DNA of 64,000 nucleotides from Buchnera aphidicola (Nipponaphis monzeni) (GCF_006741185.1 NZ_AP019379.1:523782-587781), one strand, 5' to 3'; positions 1-10,977 are shown, counted from the first letter of the stretch. Notes: a model not told the origin generated them from the sequence alone. Numbers and translations are program-made.

Positions 1-1366
1 TTTGATTAGACTCTTGATCTGTCCATACTCGAAAGGAAGGATCTTCTTTCGCTAAACGATTTAAAGCAACGCCCATTCTTTCTTGATCAATTTTTGTCTT
101 AGGTTCAATAGCTATTGATATTACAGGATCAGGAAAATCCATACGTTCTAAAACAATAGGAAATTTACAATCACATAACGTATCTCCAGTCGTAACATTT
201 TTTAAACCAATAGCAGCAGCTATATCTCCAGCATATACTTCTTTTATTTCTTCTCTCTTGTTAGCATGCATTTGCACAATTCGTCCTAATCGTTCACGTT
301 GACACTTAACAGAATTTAAAATAGTATCTCCTGAATTAATAACCCCAGAATATACTCTAAAAAAAGTTAAATTACCTACAAAAGAATCTGTAGCAATTTT
401 AAAAGCTAACGCAGAAAATGGTTCTCGATCGTAAGCTTTACGAATAGCTATTGTCTTTGAAGAATCATTTAATGTTCCCTGTATCGATGGAATATCAAGA
501 GGAGATGGCAAATAATCTACAATAGCATCTAACAATGTTTGAATCCCTTTATTTTTGAAAGCAGATCCACATGTTACAATTAAAACTTCATTATTTAATA
601 CTTTTTTTCTTAACTCTAATTTTATGTCTTTTTCAGAGATTTTTACTCCTAATAAATATTTCTCCATAATTTCATCATTTGATTCAGCAACACATTCTAA
701 TAAATTTTGATACCACTCTTCAGCAATTTTTAATAAATGAGAAGGTATTTCTGTATACTTAAATGTAACGCCTTGATCTCCATCATTCCATACTATAGCT
801 TTCATTTTTACTAAATCTATAATTCCAGAAAAACTATCTTCTGATCCAATAGATAATTGAATAGGTATGGGAAGAACTCCTAAACGAGACTTTAATTCTT
901 GTACTACTTTCAAATAATTAGCACCCATTCGATCCATTTTATTAATAAATGCTATCCTTGGTACATGATATTTATTAGCTTGTTTCCAAACAGTTTCCGA
1001 TTGAGGTTGTACTCCCCCAACTGCACAATATACCATTACTACTCCATCTAAAACTCTCATAGACCGTTCTACTTCTATAGTAAAATCAACATGTCCAGGT
1101 GTATCTATAATATTAATACGGTGTGGAAGAAATTGATTAAACATACCAGACCAAAATGTTGTTGTCGCTGCCGATGTAATAGTAATTCCTCTTTCTTGCT
1201 CCTGCTCCATCCAATCCATTGTTGCTGCACCATCATGTACTTCTCCTAATTTATGATTTACTCCAGTATAAAATAAAATACGCTCCGTAGTAGTAGTTTT
1301 ACCTGCATCAATATGAGCGCTTATGCCAATATTCCGATAATTTATAATAGGTGTTATTCGAGCCAT
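1..1366 (-). CDS. fusA: Elongation factor G, 5' part (continues past the window start)
   Basis: EF-G is the cytosolic GTPase that drives ribosomal translocation and, with RRF, ribosome recycling. Reading leftward from the ATG at 1364-1366, the protein begins [20 protein letters not shown] and runs into the P-loop [21 protein letters not shown] switch-II motif lies near residue 90. About 455 codons are in the window, so domain IV and the C-terminus lie outside it. The gene sits downstream of rpsG and rpsL on the same strand, the usual str operon order rpsL-rpsG-fusA. No internal stop is seen in the part I read. Confidence 0.96.
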   Translation of the reverse strand, partial: MARITPIINYRNIGISAHIDAGKTTTTERILFYTGVNHKLGEVHDGAATMDWMEQEQERGITITSAATTTFWSGMFNQFLPHRINIIDTPGHVDFTIEVERSMRVLDGVVMVYCAVGGVQPQSETVWKQANKYHVPRIAFINKMDRMGANYLKVVQELKSRLGVLPIPIQLSIGSEDSFSGIIDLVKMKAIVWNDGDQGVTFKYTEIPSHLLKIAEEWYQNLLECVAESNDEIMEKYLLGVKISEKDIKLELRKKVLNNEVLIVTCGSAFKNKGIQTLLDAIVDYLPSPLDIPSIQGTLNDSSKTIAIRKAYDREPFSALAFKIATDSFVGNLTFFRVYSGVINSGDTILNSVKCQRERLGRIVQMHANKREEIKEVYAGDIAAAIGLKNVTTGDTLCDCKFPIVLERMDFPDPVISIAIEPKTKIDQERMGVALNRLAKEDPSFRVWTDQESNQ

Positions 1367-1483
1367 ATTACTTCTCTAAGTTAAATATTGAATATAAATC
1401 GTGTATGTAATAAACTTGTCAATAAAAATATTTTATTAAATCGTGAGTTTATTTACATATAACAACAAATTAATCCATCTATT

Positions 1484-1954
1484 TTACCAACGATAATGTG
1501 CAAACGCTTTATTAGCTTCTGCCATACGATGAACTTCTTCTCTTTTTTTAACAGCCAACCCTTTATTTTCTGAAGCATCATATAATTCATTTAATAACCT
1601 AATCGCCATAGATTTATCACTACGTTTTCGAGCTGCCACAATTATCCATCGCATAGCCAATGCATTTCTTCTAATAGGTCGAACTTCTACTGGCACTTGA
1701 TAAGTAGACCCACCTACTCTACGAGATTTTACTTCTACTGTTGGTCGTACATTATCCAATGCAATATTAAAAGCTTCTAATGGATTTTTACCTGTTTTAT
1801 TCGAAAGTTTTTCTAAAGCAGAATAAACTATTACTTCTGCAATAGATTTTTTTCCATTTACCATTAATATATTTATAAATTTTGCTAAAATGTCAGAGAC
1901 AAATTTAGGATCAGGCAAAATTTTTCGACTTCCAATTATACGTCTACGAGGCAT
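1484..1954 (-). CDS. rpsG: 30S ribosomal protein S7
   Basis: S7 is a primary 16S rRNA-binding protein that nucleates the 30S head and lines the E site. The 156-residue product starts [15 protein letters not shown] and holds the conserved [14 protein letters not shown] and [14 protein letters not shown] segments near residues 80-110, covering the normal family length. It lies between rpsL (94 bp upstream) and fusA (about 117 bp downstream), so it is the middle gene of the str operon. The spacers are longer than in E. coli and pure A/T, a common effect of drift in this lineage. Confidence 0.98.
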   Translation of the reverse strand: MPRRRIIGSRKILPDPKFVSDILAKFINILMVNGKKSIAEVIVYSALEKLSNKTGKNPLEAFNIALDNVRPTVEVKSRRVGGSTYQVPVEVRPIRRNALAMRWIIVAARKRSDKSMAIRLLNELYDASENKGLAVKKREEVHRMAEANKAFAHYRW

Positions 1955-2047
1955 TTGTCTTTCCTTAAATAAAAATATTCACATAATTTAATAAATAATG
2001 TGACATTTATATATATTTATTTTATAATAAAAAATTAATTAATTTTT

Positions 2048-2422
2048 TTAAGATCTAACTTTTTTTACACCATATTTAGATCTACCATTTTTGCGATCTT
2101 TAACACCTGCACAATCTAAAGATCCTCTAATAACATGATATCTCACTCCAGGCAAATCTTTTACTCTTCCTCCTCTTATTAAAATTACAGAATGTTCTTG
2201 TAAATTATGCCCTTCTCCTCCAATATACGAAGTAACCTCAAATCCATTTGTTAAGCGTACTCTACAAACTTTCCTAAGAGCTGAATTAGGTTTTTTAGGA
2301 GTTGTTGTATACACTTTAATACACACTCCTCTTTTTTGAGGACATGACTCTAGTGCAGGAACACTACTTTTAATTATTTTTTTTATGCGTGATTTTCTAA
2401 CTAATTGATTAATAGTGGACAT
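2048..2422 (-). CDS. rpsL: 30S ribosomal protein S12
   Basis: S12 sits at the 30S decoding centre and influences translational accuracy. The 124-residue protein has the family signature [18 protein letters not shown] near residues 39-56 and the loop [29 protein letters not shown], and it is the usual length. The lysine of the TTPKKPNS motif (the position where streptomycin-resistance changes occur in E. coli) is unchanged. It is the first gene of the str operon here. The tusBCD genes lie upstream on the same strand, as in E. coli. Confidence 0.98.
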   Translation of the reverse strand: MSTINQLVRKSRIKKIIKSSVPALESCPQKRGVCIKVYTTTPKKPNSALRKVCRVRLTNGFEVTSYIGGEGHNLQEHSVILIRGGRVKDLPGVRYHVIRGSLDCAGVKDRKNGRSKYGVKKVRS

Positions 2423-2604
2423 ATTTTAACCTTTTTTATACTTTTATTTACTACAGTATCATAAAAGTTTCTAAAATTGATATTCTATATTTAATAAATA
2501 AAATGACTAATTAGTTCACAATATACAATAAATAAAAAAATACTTTTATATAAAAAAATTATTAATAACATATTTTGTTATCGCTACAAAAATGACACCA
2601 TGCA

Positions 2605-2892
2605 CTACCACGTTATTTGTTTAGTATGTTTAACCGTTAATTCTATAAATTCTGAATATCTAACAATTATAAAAAGATTTGACAATTGTTTAATTAACCC
2701 ACGTGCAGAAATATCTTCATATAAAACATATAAATTAACAGAATATTTTACTATTTGCTTTAAATAAACGTTATTGTTTAAAGATAATAACACTCCATCT
2801 TGAATAGTTAACACATCATCCGATGAGTTAATAGTTAAAAATAATGATTGAATATCAAAGTTAACAGGAGATTTTGTAATGATATGTAACAT
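2605..2892 (-). CDS. tusB: Sulfur relay protein TusB
   Basis: TusB is the structural subunit of the TusBCD heterohexamer, which passes persulfide sulfur via TusE to MnmA for 2-thiolation of wobble U34 in Lys, Glu and Gln tRNAs. The product of about 95 residues aligns end to end with E. coli TusB: it begins MLHIITKSP and shares ISARGLIKQLSN and the C-terminal LTVKHTKQITW. I place the start at the second Met (2892), matching the family start; the upstream in-frame Met at 2898 adds only two residues. It follows tusC with a 15-bp gap. Confidence 0.9.
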   Translation of the reverse strand: MLHIITKSPVNFDIQSLFLTINSSDDVLTIQDGVLLSLNNNVYLKQIVKYSVNLYVLYEDISARGLIKQLSNLFIIVRYSEFIELTVKHTKQITW

Positions 2893-2907
2893 ATACATGA
2901 TCCAACT

Positions 2908-3267
2908 TTAAAAGTTTAAGATACAATCAAAAGAATCAATTTTTTTTTTAAAAGATAATTGATCTAATAAAATAAGATTTACTAAAAATGAATAGTCTTT
3001 ATTAATTCCTCGATCTTTTAAATAATTCTCACAAGAATAAAATTCATCTATTCCACACATTGGAAATATACTAAATTTAGTAGTATAATCAAATAATAAA
3101 ATATTTTTTGATTTTTTATTTTTTATTAAATGAAATATCCCATCTCCAATAAAAAAAAATCCTGTTTTGTTTGTTATTAATGAAACAGCTAATGCGATAT
3201 CTAAACCATCTTTACTCAAAAAATTCCCGAAAGGAGGTTGTGAAAATAAAAACGCAGTTTTTTTCAT
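2908..3267 (-). CDS. tusC: Sulfur relay protein TusC
   Basis: TusC is the second subunit of the TusBCD complex used in tRNA wobble 2-thiouridine formation. The 119-residue protein matches E. coli TusC over its whole length: MKKTAFLFSQPPFG at the start, FFIGDGIFHLI near residue 40, the CENYLKDRGI segment and the ending FDCILNF. It lies between tusD (47 bp upstream) and tusB on the same strand and is probably cotranscribed with them. The frame is intact. Confidence 0.92.
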   Translation of the reverse strand: MKKTAFLFSQPPFGNFLSKDGLDIALAVSLITNKTGFFFIGDGIFHLIKNKKSKNILLFDYTTKFSIFPMCGIDEFYSCENYLKDRGINKDYSFLVNLILLDQLSFKKKIDSFDCILNF

Positions 3268-3314
3268 ATATAAATTATTTCATATAATTATTATAAAAGA
3301 GATATTATTAATTT

Positions 3315-3695
3315 TTACAATTGTAAAACACGATCACATTTTTGCATATTTTTAACTAATACACCTAAACCAACTAATTTAAAATGTAATCCTATTTTTG
3401 AAAAAAAATCATTTTGATCATTTTTGTGTGAGATTAACCCCATTTTTAAAGCAGAATTAATACATATGTATAATTTAGTTCCAAATTTAATACTAAGTTT
3501 ATTCCATTTACTTGTTAAATTACAAGACATGTTTGTTGATATATCTTTCATATTAGTGTGTAATGCACCATTTGCAAAAAAAAATACACTATATAACTTA
3601 TGATTCATTTTAATTACATGTTTTGCAAATAAATAAGCCGTAATTGAAGTTTCTTCATTATAAGGGGAGCTCATAACTATTAATGCATATTTCAT
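3315..3695 (-). CDS. tusD: Sulfurtransferase TusD
   Basis: TusD is the catalytic subunit of TusBCD and carries the persulfide that is passed to TusE. The protein is about 126 residues and starts MKYALIVMSSPYNEETS, matching E. coli MRFAIVVTGPAYG. The frame extends 20 codons further upstream (to 3755), but that stretch has no family counterpart, so I chose 3695. The active-site cysteine is present in LYICINSALKMG at residue 78, the same position as in E. coli. It is the first gene of the tusDCB run, downstream of the fkpA relic. Confidence 0.92.
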   Translation of the reverse strand: MKYALIVMSSPYNEETSITAYLFAKHVIKMNHKLYSVFFFANGALHTNMKDISTNMSCNLTSKWNKLSIKFGTKLYICINSALKMGLISHKNDQNDFFSKIGLHFKLVGLGVLVKNMQKCDRVLQL

Positions 3696-3805
3696 AATTA
3701 TATAATCCATTAAACAACATTGAAAATATATTAAAAAGGTGAGTTTTTTATACACTTAATAATTATTAAAAAATATACTTAACTAATAAGTTTTTGAATA
3801 TAAAA

Positions 3806-4138
3806 CTATGCTAATAAAATATTTTTTATATTTAATATTTTTATATCAATTATTAAAGTAAAATTAATTAATATCTTAAATACTAGTGTAGAGAACTATA
3901 AATTAAATTTAAAAACACTACTAATTTAACGTTTCCTGTTTTCTATTAGTTTTAATTTTTATCCTTATATAAAAATCACGTTATTTACAGTAAACGAAAA
4001 CAGTTTATCTTTTAAGTATAAACTATCAAATGTTGTTTTATTAACTAATTTATTTATATAACGTATAGTAAAAATACTTTTATCAATGAATCTAACAGTA
4101 GAATTACCATATTTTAATGTAACAATGTAAAAACTTAT
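3806..4138 (-). pseudogene. fkpA: Eroded FKBP-type peptidyl-prolyl isomerase (fkpA remnant)
   Basis: Reading leftward from 4138 in one frame gives 57 stop-free codons that align without gaps to the FKBP core of FkpA. IRYINKLVNKTTFDSLY matches VNYKGTLIDGKEFDNSY, and LFSFTVNNVI matches LSFRLDGVI. After stops, the same frame gives KLKLIEN (FkpA KIKLVIP). After the right spacing and another stop it gives FSTLVFKILINF (FkpA NSTLVFDVELLDV). At least five in-frame stops interrupt it and I found no start codon. E. coli fkpA lies upstream of tusD on the same strand, so this is an in-place decayed gene. The alignment was made by eye from memory of the E. coli protein. Confidence 0.75.
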
Positions 4139-4744
4139 TTAGTTTATTTTTTAAAAAATTTAAAAAAATTAACTTTTTTAAAAAAATATGTAAAACTTTT
4201 TAAAAAAATACTTTAACATTATTTCAAACTATATTTATATAAATTTGTAAAATGTGAAGCTTTTTTAAAAAATAATTAATGCTTTGTTTAAAATAGCATG
4301 TGTTATTCCTAAAATAAATTTTTTAAATTATTTTCAAAAATCCTTAACATTTTATACTTTGAAAACAATATTTATACAATTTTCTAAAAAAAAATTTAAA
4401 AAATAAAAAATTTCATCATTTTATTACTCAATTTGATCTATATATAGAATATATATCATAGGTATTTAAACAACATATTTATTATTAATTTTAAAACAAC
4501 TATTAAAAATTATTAAAACAACATAAGTTAATATAAATAACTTCATTAAATTTTTTAACATATAAGATGTTAAAATATTTAAAAAAATCAATATGACTAT
4601 ATTATTTCATTGTAATTTATTTTTTAAAACATACATAATATAATTACGTACAATTCGCATTTAAAATATAAAGTAACAAATAAAATAATAACGTTTATAA
4701 CTATTCAATTACATTATTACAATAATAACTACTATATATAATAA
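4139..4744. other. Gene-free A/T-rich spacer upstream of the fkpA relic
   Basis: About 600 bp between the recognisable fkpA remnant and argD. It consists of A and T runs with stops in all frames. It would have held the N-terminal half of fkpA, but I can recognise no coding trace in it. Confidence 0.6.
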
Positions 4745-5977
4745 TTAAAAATTATCACATAAACGTTTAATTTTTGTAAAAGCTTTTTTTAAATAACTTA
4801 TTCCTAATTTAATATCATCATAACTAATTATTAAAGAAGGGGCTAATCTAATAACATTAGTACTAGAGCTAAGTACTAATACTCCTTCTTTAATACATAT
4901 ATGTACGATATCAAATATATTTATAGGCAATTCATCAATTAACTCAATACCTATTAATAATCCTTTAATACGTATTTCTTTAAATAAATTTAACTCACAA
5001 TTTATATTATATAATTTTTCAAAAAACAATTTACTTCTATTATTTACTCCTGATAATACCTTTTTATTATTGATAAAATTTAATACAGATGTTGCCACAG
5101 AACAAGCTAATAAATTACCTCCATATGTGCTGCCATGTAAACCAGGTTTAACAATTTCAGAAACTTTCGTATTCGTTAATAAAGCACTAATTGGAAAACC
5201 TCCTCCCAAAGATTTTGCTAAAGTCAGCATATCAGGCTTAATATTATATTGCTCATAAGAAAATAAAGTACCAGTTCTACCGATACCTGTTTGAACTTCA
5301 TCTATTATTAACAATACATTATATTTCTGACACAATTTATATATTTCTTGAATGAATAAAACATCTATAGGAATAACACCTCCTTCTCCTTGTATAGTTT
5401 CTAAAATCACAGCGCAAACCGAATCATCTACAATTTTTTTAAAACAATTTAAATTATTGAAAGGTAAGTGAACGATATCTTCAGGAACTGGTCCAAAACA
5501 ATCAGAATATTTCAGTTTACCCCCTACAGATACAGTAAAAAAAGTCCGACCGTGAAAAGAATTAATAAAAGAAATAATTTTTGTTTTTTTAATTCCATAC
5601 TTTTTAATAGCATAATAACGTGCTATCTTTAATGCTGCTTCGTTAGCTTCTGCTCCGGAATTAGCAAAGAATACATGTGACGCAAAACTAGCCTCTACTA
5701 ATTTTTGAGCTAACTTTGTACTAGGTTCGTTAATAAAAATATTACCTGTATGCCATAAATCACCGCTTTGTTTTCTCAAGATTTCGACTAACATAGGATG
5801 GCAATGCCCCATAGCAGTAACTGCAATACCTCCAGAAAAATCAATATATTTTTTACCTTGTACATCCCAAATATAACTTCCTAACCCTTTAACAGGAACA
5901 ATGGATACAGGTTTATATAAAGGCAATATATATTTATCGTATGTTTCTTGTATCAAAGAATTTTTTTTATTCTTCAT
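4745..5977 (-). CDS. argD: Acetylornithine/succinyldiaminopimelate aminotransferase
   Basis: ArgD is a class-III PLP aminotransferase that makes N-acetylornithine in arginine synthesis. In enterics it also makes N-succinyl-diaminopimelate for lysine and murein. The 410-residue protein has the PLP-phosphate loop NSGAEANEAALKIA near 107-119, the FHGRT motif near 141, IIDEVQTGIGRTG near 224-236 and the Schiff-base lysine in LTLAKSLGGGFPI (K255). Length and motifs are normal. It stands alone between two gene-free stretches. Both host-relevant amino-acid pathways would explain its retention. Confidence 0.96.
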   Translation of the reverse strand: MKNKKNSLIQETYDKYILPLYKPVSIVPVKGLGSYIWDVQGKKYIDFSGGIAVTAMGHCHPMLVEILRKQSGDLWHTGNIFINEPSTKLAQKLVEASFASHVFFANSGAEANEAALKIARYYAIKKYGIKKTKIISFINSFHGRTFFTVSVGGKLKYSDCFGPVPEDIVHLPFNNLNCFKKIVDDSVCAVILETIQGEGGVIPIDVLFIQEIYKLCQKYNVLLIIDEVQTGIGRTGTLFSYEQYNIKPDMLTLAKSLGGGFPISALLTNTKVSEIVKPGLHGSTYGGNLLACSVATSVLNFINNKKVLSGVNNRSKLFFEKLYNINCELNLFKEIRIKGLLIGIELIDELPINIFDIVHICIKEGVLVLSSSTNVIRLAPSLIISYDDIKLGISYLKKAFTKIKRLCDNF

Positions 5978-7140
5978 TTTACAACCTTTTATTCAAAAAC
6001 ATTATAAAGATAATTAAATATAAACTAAAAAAAATTAATAAACTTAAAAAATTAATAAATTTTAAAAAAAACTAAAATTGTAAAAAATAATCTTATCAAA
6101 TAATCTTTTAATATTATTTGTAAGATAGTTCATTACATTAATGTTTATAAAATAAAATACAAACTAAAAAATAATTAAACGAGAAGACTTTATTATTTAT
6201 TTTTACTTAAAATAAATAACGTTAAATACTTTTAAAATATATTTATATGATAAAATAAAGAATAAAATTTAATAAATAAATATATTTTAAAAAAATATTT
6301 TTTAATAAAAGAAATATTATCTTTTATAAGAATTATTATAAAAAATTTATTCAATGATTTTAACTTTTTTTATAATGATAAAAATTATCGATCATTATTA
6401 AAAATATTGTAAAAATAAAATTAAACGTTTGTTTTTTAATAAAATTATATCACCTATTTTAGTGAACATCATATCATTTCAAATTATTTTTATAATATTT
6501 ATATTTATTTAAATAAAACTATACAAAACATCTTTTCAAGAAATAATAAAAAAATTTTTTATAAAAATTTTATAACTTTATAATAAAAACATGTAAATAA
6601 AAAATTATATAAATAACACATATTTTTTAATAATATTCAATTATATTCAAACAATAAATACATTATAAAATAATGTGATTATATACTTAATTTTAATATT
6701 TTTTTACATTATATTTAACTCACTATAAATATTAACAAATTAATTTAATAATTGTTATTATAATATTGATTTAATATAAAATAATATGATTAGATATATA
6801 AACAATACCTATATTATTAATAATTTAAATTATATAATAAATTTTATAAATATAATGTTTTTATTATTAACTATTACTAAATAATGCGAATTATATTGTA
6901 TTTTTTTTAAAAACAATATTTATCATACATTTTAACAAATTTATTTAATAAATTTATATCATAATATCTAATAAATTATTTATAAATTCTAATAATATCT
7001 AATCACACAAATAATTGTACATATCTAAAAGTTTAATATTATTACTAACCATATAAAACTTATATATTAATTAAAACTTATTATTAAATCTGAGGTTTAA
7101 TATGATCTATTTATATATTTAAATTAACTAAGTTTTTTAA
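5978..7140. other. 1.16-kb gene-free spacer between argD and trpS
   Basis: Very A/T-rich with many stops in all frames; no tRNA, no clear hairpin and no readable relic. In E. coli several genes including tsgA lie between argD and trpS, so an eroded gene is plausible, but I cannot show one. Confidence 0.6.
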
Positions 7141-8139
7141 TTAAAAAAATTTTATTACTTCCTGAATTTTTTTAAATGTACTCTGAGCTATTAGGCGTGC
7201 TTTGTCTGCTCCTTCTCTAGCTATACTATACAAATAAGTTTCATCTTTACGATACATAAAATAAGATTTTTGTAAATAAGACAATTTGTTAGATATAACG
7301 TTTGCTAATAAATTTTTAAAATCACTATATTTTACACCTACGAAATCTTTTTCTAAAACAGAAATTTTAGTATTAGTTAAAATAGAAAAAATGTTTAATA
7401 AATTAGAAATTCCTGGTTTATTTTTGTAATCATAAAAAATAGTTGGAGGATTATCAGAATCTGTTTTAGATTTTTGTATCTTTTTTTTCAAAGTGTCTAC
7501 TTTTTCTAATAAAAAAATACTGTTATCCTTATTAGGATCTGACTTAGACATTTTTTTTGTTGGATTTTGTAAAGAAAAAATTTTCCCTCCCTGTTTAAAT
7601 ATTATTGGAGTTGGAACCTTAAATAAATCACCATATAAAGCATTTAAACGTTTTGCAATATTTCTAGTTAATTCTAAATGTTGTATTTGATCTATTCCAA
7701 TAGGAACTTTGTCACTTTGATATAATAAAATATCAGAAGCCATCAATATCGGGTAATTAAATAAACCCGCATTGTTACAATAATTAATTGATTTTTTTTT
7801 AAATTGAGTCATACGAGACAATTCTCCAAAATAAGTAAAACAACTTAATAACCATTGTAATTGACAATGTTCATATACATGTGATTGAACAAAAACAATA
7901 CTTTTTTTAGGATTAACCCCACAAGCTAAATACATAGCTAAAGTATCCAAAACAGATTCTTTTAAAGAAAAAATATTTTTATTCACAGTTAAACAATGTA
8001 AATCAGCTATGCAATAGAAACATTTATTAACTTTTTGTATAGCAGACCAATGCATTAATGCACCTATATAATTTGCAATAGTTAATTTTCCTGAAGGCTG
8101 AATAGCGCTAAAAACAATAGTTTGTTTAAAATCTAACAT
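7141..8139 (-). CDS. trpS: Tryptophanyl-tRNA synthetase
   Basis: TrpRS charges tRNA-Trp in the cytosol. The 332-residue class-I synthetase shows the HIGH-type nucleotide motif as PSGKLTIANYIGA (residues 15-27), the substrate segment GIDQIQHLELTRNIAKR near 148-164 and the KMSKS loop at 196-200. Its length matches bacterial TrpRS. It is followed on the same strand by rpe, aroB and aroK at higher coordinates, matching E. coli order once dam, damX and gph are removed. Its substrate tRNA-Trp is at 58.8 kb. Confidence 0.97.
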   Translation of the reverse strand: MLDFKQTIVFSAIQPSGKLTIANYIGALMHWSAIQKVNKCFYCIADLHCLTVNKNIFSLKESVLDTLAMYLACGVNPKKSIVFVQSHVYEHCQLQWLLSCFTYFGELSRMTQFKKKSINYCNNAGLFNYPILMASDILLYQSDKVPIGIDQIQHLELTRNIAKRLNALYGDLFKVPTPIIFKQGGKIFSLQNPTKKMSKSDPNKDNSIFLLEKVDTLKKKIQKSKTDSDNPPTIFYDYKNKPGISNLLNIFSILTNTKISVLEKDFVGVKYSDFKNLLANVISNKLSYLQKSYFMYRKDETYLYSIAREGADKARLIAQSTFKKIQEVIKFF

Positions 8140-8369
8140 GTAGATATTTTACCTTCTATAAAAATAAAATTAAGTAATAAAAACTATATTATTATAATAT
8201 TCGTATTGTTAACATTAATAAATTTTATTTGATAATGTTAATAACAAAACATATATATGAATATATTAAGCAAAATATAAAATTGCAATAATAATTTTCG
8301 TATAAAAATTAAAAAACTAACTACGACTTTTATCATTCACAATAAAATTTTATTTTAATCAATTATATA

Positions 8370-9056
8370 TTAATGAATATGTAGATCATGTATTTCACGT
8401 AATTTATTTCTAATTTTTTTAATAGTTTTATAATAACTTATGCTTTTAAATATTTCTGATCCAATAACAAACGCATCAGCTCCAGCTATAGCAATGCTTC
8501 CTATATTACTAATTTTAATACCCCCATCTACTTCTAATAAAATGTTATACATACTATTATCAATTCGTTTTCTTACCTTTTTAATTTTTTCTAAAATAGA
8601 AGGAATAAATAATTGACAACTAAATCCAGGATTAACAGACATTAATAATATAACATCTAATTTGTCCATAACATAATCTAAAATATTTAGTGGAGTTGAA
8701 GGATTTAAAGCCAACCCTGCTTTACATCCATAATGCTTAATTAATGCTAGCGTTCTATCAACATGATTTGTTGATTCAGGATGGAATGTAATAAAATTAG
8801 CTCCGTTATCTGCAAAAATAGGAATTAAATTATCAACAGGGCTAGTCATCAAATGTACATCTATTTGAACATTTATATTGTAATCTTTAATCGATTTTAA
8901 AACCATAGGTCCTATTGTTAAATTAGGCACATAATGATTATCCATAACATCAAAATGAATAATATCCCCTCCAGCCTGTAAAACTTTTGTTATTTCCTCT
9001 CCTAATTTCGAGAAATCGGCAGATAAAATTGATGGTAGTATTAAAAATTTTTTCAT
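8370..9056 (-). CDS. rpe: Ribulose-phosphate 3-epimerase
   Basis: Rpe interconverts ribulose-5-phosphate and xylulose-5-phosphate in the non-oxidative pentose phosphate pathway. The 228-residue TIM-barrel protein starts with ILPSILSADFSKLGEE and has HFDVMDNHYVPNLTIGP (metal-binding His and Asp), DVHLMTSPVD, MSVNPGFSCQLF and EVDGGIKISNI, the family motifs in order. The phosphate-binding GADAFVIGSEIF segment is near the C-terminus. It lies between aroB and trpS as in E. coli, minus the intervening genes. Confidence 0.96.
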   Translation of the reverse strand: MKKFLILPSILSADFSKLGEEITKVLQAGGDIIHFDVMDNHYVPNLTIGPMVLKSIKDYNINVQIDVHLMTSPVDNLIPIFADNGANFITFHPESTNHVDRTLALIKHYGCKAGLALNPSTPLNILDYVMDKLDVILLMSVNPGFSCQLFIPSILEKIKKVRKRIDNSMYNILLEVDGGIKISNIGSIAIAGADAFVIGSEIFKSISYYKTIKKIRNKLREIHDLHIH

Positions 9057-9332
9057 ACATTATTACCAATTTTTGACAGTAGTTTTTAATAACAGATAAC
9101 AATTGTTGAATAATATAAACAATTTATGTGCAATGTAAATTAATCAACAAACTATTAAAACAATACGCATTAAATTTATATTAAATATAATTAATGCTAA
9201 TTATATAATTATTCTAAAATTATACTTCTAAAATATTTTTTTATATAAATTAAATATAAAAAATAAATACAACATGTTAATAATTCATTTTTTAGTTTTA
9301 TTAAAAATAACATTTTATTTATAATACAAATA

Positions 9333-10415
9333 TTACATACATTTAATAATAGCTTGTTCAACTACTTTAGTATTAACTTTTTCAAAAACTGTAGCTTCTC
9401 CTATTTTTATTGGTAATACTAATCTTAAATATTCTTCATTAAAAATTTTTTTATCTCTTTTCATTAATAGTACATAAGATTTAACATCCATATTTTTAGG
9501 ACTTTCTATAGGTAATCCAACATTCTTTATTAAATTTATTATACGATAAACATCATTTATATTCATGTGTCCTAAAACATGTGACGTATATGATGCTATT
9601 ATTATTCCTACTGCTACAGCTTCTCCATGCAACCATTTATAGTTACTAAAAGATTCAATAGCATGTGCATAAGTATGGCCTAAATTTAATAATACTCTAC
9701 AACTATTTTCTTTTTCATCTTCCGAAACTATTAAAGATTTTATCTTACAACATTTTTTAATACAATACATAACAGCCCAATAATCCAAACGTAATACATC
9801 TTTATAATATTTTTCTAACCAACCAAAGAAATCTAAATCAAACGCTACAGCATATTTGATAACTTCAGATAATCCAGAAATTAATTCTTTTTTTGATAGC
9901 GTAGATAAAAATTTTATATCAATAATAACTTTGCTTGGTTGCCAAAAAGTACCTATCATATTTTTAGCTAAAACATGATTTACAGCTGTCTTACCTCCTA
10001 TTGAAGCATCCACTTGTGCTAATAAAGTTGTAGGAATTTGAATATAATTAATTCCTCTTTGATAAACAGACGCTGCAAAACCTGTTAAATCACCAATAAC
10101 TCCCCCACCTAATCCAATTAATTTACAATTTCTATTATAATGACACCTTAATAATTCGGTAATAATAATATCTAATGATTTTAATGTTTTATACTGTTCT
10201 CCATCAGGTAAAATAACTTGATTAGTTTGGACTCCTAAATTTTCTAAATGGCTTACTACTTTATTACTCCAAATGTTAGCTATATTTTCATTAGTAACTA
10301 ACATTACTTTATCACCTGGCTTAAAAGGATAAATCATACTATTTTTTTTAAATAAAGAATAACCTATTTTGACAAAATAAGTTCTTGTATTTAAAGGTAC
10401 TTGTAATACTGTCAT
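9333..10415 (-). CDS. aroB: 3-dehydroquinate synthase
   Basis: AroB converts DAHP to 3-dehydroquinate, the second step of the shikimate pathway, using NAD and a divalent metal. The 360-residue protein has PDGEQYKTL near 70, the NAD-binding GLGGGVIGDLTGFAASVYQRGI near 101-122, PTTLLAQVDASIGGKTAVNH, and the metal-ligand motifs SEVIKYA and LLNLGHTYAHAIE. It lies 40 bp downstream of aroK on the same strand, the conserved aroK-aroB pair. Aromatic amino acids are a main product supplied to aphid hosts, which fits its intact state. Confidence 0.97.
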   Translation of the reverse strand: MTVLQVPLNTRTYFVKIGYSLFKKNSMIYPFKPGDKVMLVTNENIANIWSNKVVSHLENLGVQTNQVILPDGEQYKTLKSLDIIITELLRCHYNRNCKLIGLGGGVIGDLTGFAASVYQRGINYIQIPTTLLAQVDASIGGKTAVNHVLAKNMIGTFWQPSKVIIDIKFLSTLSKKELISGLSEVIKYAVAFDLDFFGWLEKYYKDVLRLDYWAVMYCIKKCCKIKSLIVSEDEKENSCRVLLNLGHTYAHAIESFSNYKWLHGEAVAVGIIIASYTSHVLGHMNINDVYRIINLIKNVGLPIESPKNMDVKSYVLLMKRDKKIFNEEYLRLVLPIKIGEATVFEKVNTKVVEQAIIKCM

Positions 10416-10455
10416 ATAATATTATCCCTTAAATATTTTTTTATTAAATTAACAT

Positions 10456-10977
10456 TTAATATTTTTCTAATATATTAATAATGTATTGAGCTACTATTTT
10501 AGGACTTTTAGTATCTGTTTGAACTATAAAATCAGCAATTTTTTTATATAATGGATTTCTTTTTAAAGCTAAACTCTCTAAAAAAATTTTATTGGATATA
10601 TTTTCTTGTAATAATGGTCTTGTTTTATCTTTTTTAGTACGCATTAGTTGTTTTTCTACAGTAGTTTGTAAATAAACAACAATTCCTCTAGACGAAAGTT
10701 TATTTCTATTTATCTCAGATAATATCGAACCTCCTCCTGTAGCTAATACAATCCCTTGTTTATTTGTTAAATCTTCAAGAATTTTTTCTTCTCGATATCT
10801 AAATTTTGTTTCACCTTCTACATCAAAAATCCAACTTATATCAACTCCCGCACGTCGTTCAATTTCTTGATCAGAATCATAGAAATCCATACGTAATTTT
10901 TGAGCTATATGTCGTCCTATAGTACTTTTACCAGCCCCCATAGGGCCGACTAAAAAAATATTTCTGTGTTCTGCCAT
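10456..10977 (-). CDS. aroK: Shikimate kinase I
   Basis: AroK phosphorylates shikimate at the 3-hydroxyl with ATP. The 173-residue P-loop kinase has the Walker A motif GPMGAGKST at residues 11-19, the shikimate-binding [11 protein letters not shown] near 34-44, the GGGS loop near 80 and the LID segment with TRPLLQ near 118. Length and order match E. coli AroK. It is upstream of aroB. A 76-bp A/T spacer separates it from an unexplained open stretch at 11054-11314. Confidence 0.97.
   Translation of the reverse strand: MAEHRNIFLVGPMGAGKSTIGRHIAQKLRMDFYDSDQEIERRAGVDISWIFDVEGETKFRYREEKILEDLTNKQGIVLATGGGSILSEINRNKLSSRGIVVYLQTTVEKQLMRTKKDKTRPLLQENISNKIFLESLALKRNPLYKKIADFIVQTDTKSPKIVAQYIINILEKY

Noticed and set aside
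5978-7140. Possible tsgA remnant between argD and trpS.
   Set aside because: The length and position would fit, but I could not read any block of similarity, unlike the fkpA relic.
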